From Alphaproteobacteria bacterium (GTDB lineage Bacteria > Pseudomonadota > Alphaproteobacteria > Caulobacterales > Caulobacteraceae): a DNA stretch of 5,801 bases. Positions 5,629 to 5,801 of this stretch are shown piece after piece. The stretch's first letter is position 1; the number at the start of each line of letters is the position of its first letter. The position numbers and the translations under genes were made by a program. The DNA lies in the NCBI GenBank assembly GCA_018895795.1, contig JAHINZ010000314.1, forward strand, positions 1-5,801. Direction: 5' to 3'. Under the pieces are notes generated by a model, which had not been told where the DNA came from, did no database searches, and saw only the letters and a program-made list of their open reading frames with translations.

Positions 5629-5801
5629 CTAGCGGGTCACGTCCGCGCCGAACCATTTTTGCGAGATGGCCGCCAGCTTGCCATTGGCCCGCAGGGCGTC
5701 CAGCGCCTGGTCGACCAGAACCTTCATGGCCGGGTCCTTCAGCATCACCACGCCCTGGTTCTGGGTGGCGAAGGACGGGCCCGAGGCGATGAACTCGGGC
5801 G
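5629..5801 (-). CDS. tcyJ: Periplasmic amino-acid binding protein (family 3 SBP), C-terminal fragment
   Basis: The gene runs off the right edge, so only the last 56 residues are visible: they start PEFIASGPSFATQNQG and end ISQKWFGADVTR before a TAG stop at 5629-5631. I derived this frame by hand. The LRANGKLAAISQKWFGADVT ending is the characteristic C-terminus of SBP_bac_3 receptors (an L..dGkl..ls.KWFG pattern) and is very like E. coli FliY/TcyJ, the L-cystine receptor. QNQGVVMLK is the usual strand-helix segment in which relatives have A.rK.d..L. The receptor captures the substrate in the periplasm and delivers it to the adjacent permease. The signal peptide and ligand-binding residues lie outside the window, so substrate specificity cannot be read here and the gene symbol is tentative. 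Confidence 0.85.
   Translation of the reverse strand, partial: PEFIASGPSFATQNQGVVMLKDPAMKVLVDQALDALRANGKLAAISQKWFGADVTR

Noticed and set aside
4970..5656. Upstream extension of the ATPase frame to 5656, suggesting a fused 473-residue protein
   Set aside because: The added residues are Arg/Pro/Ala-rich and overlap the well-conserved permease in another frame. The ATPase starts at 4969 with a Shine-Dalgarno.
1..5801. Defence island, mobile element or CRISPR signature
   Set aside because: No direct-repeat array, transposase, integrase, toxin-antitoxin pair or composition shift is visible; the genes are core or transport functions with uniform high-GC codon use.

Overview
The window is a high-GC stretch of chromosome with strongly GC-biased third codon positions. 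It looks like an alphaproteobacterium of the Caulobacter type. This rests on base composition, on the style of the HisKA_2-class sensor kinase and on the small GIY-YIG-like protein; it is inference, since no rRNA or other taxonomic marker is present. I see no tRNA, rRNA, CRISPR array, insertion sequence, phage gene or attachment site.

Layout. Positions 1-498 (+) carry the C-terminal part of a DUF808 (YedI-like) membrane protein. It meets, tail to tail, an orphan PAS/HisKA_2 sensor histidine kinase (516-1571, -). The 17-bp gap sits in a small GC-rich inverted repeat. A 157-bp intergenic region (1572-1728) holds two short inverted repeats and a candidate promoter for the kinase. Next on the minus strand is a full-length RecG helicase (1729-3831). 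Upstream of it is a 100-residue protein (3862-4164) that starts at a GTG with a good Shine-Dalgarno and appears to be a degenerate GIY-YIG-fold protein. From 4235 to the right edge lies a polar amino-acid ABC transporter cassette on the minus strand: binding-protein C-terminus (5629-5801), permease (4966-5625) and ATPase (4235-4969). It most resembles the L-cystine system TcyJ-TcyL-TcyN (E. coli FliY-YecS-YecC).

How the genes work together. The three transporter genes are tightly packed (3-bp gap, then a 4-bp ATGA overlap) and form one import machine: a periplasmic receptor, an inner-membrane permease and a cytoplasmic ATPase. The GIY-YIG-like gene and recG are separated by 30 bp and probably share a transcript. 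The kinase and the DUF808 gene have no visible functional link to the rest.

This is largely an ordinary housekeeping region. I found no convincing new multi-gene system. The item most worth a second look is the degenerate GIY-YIG-like protein next to recG.
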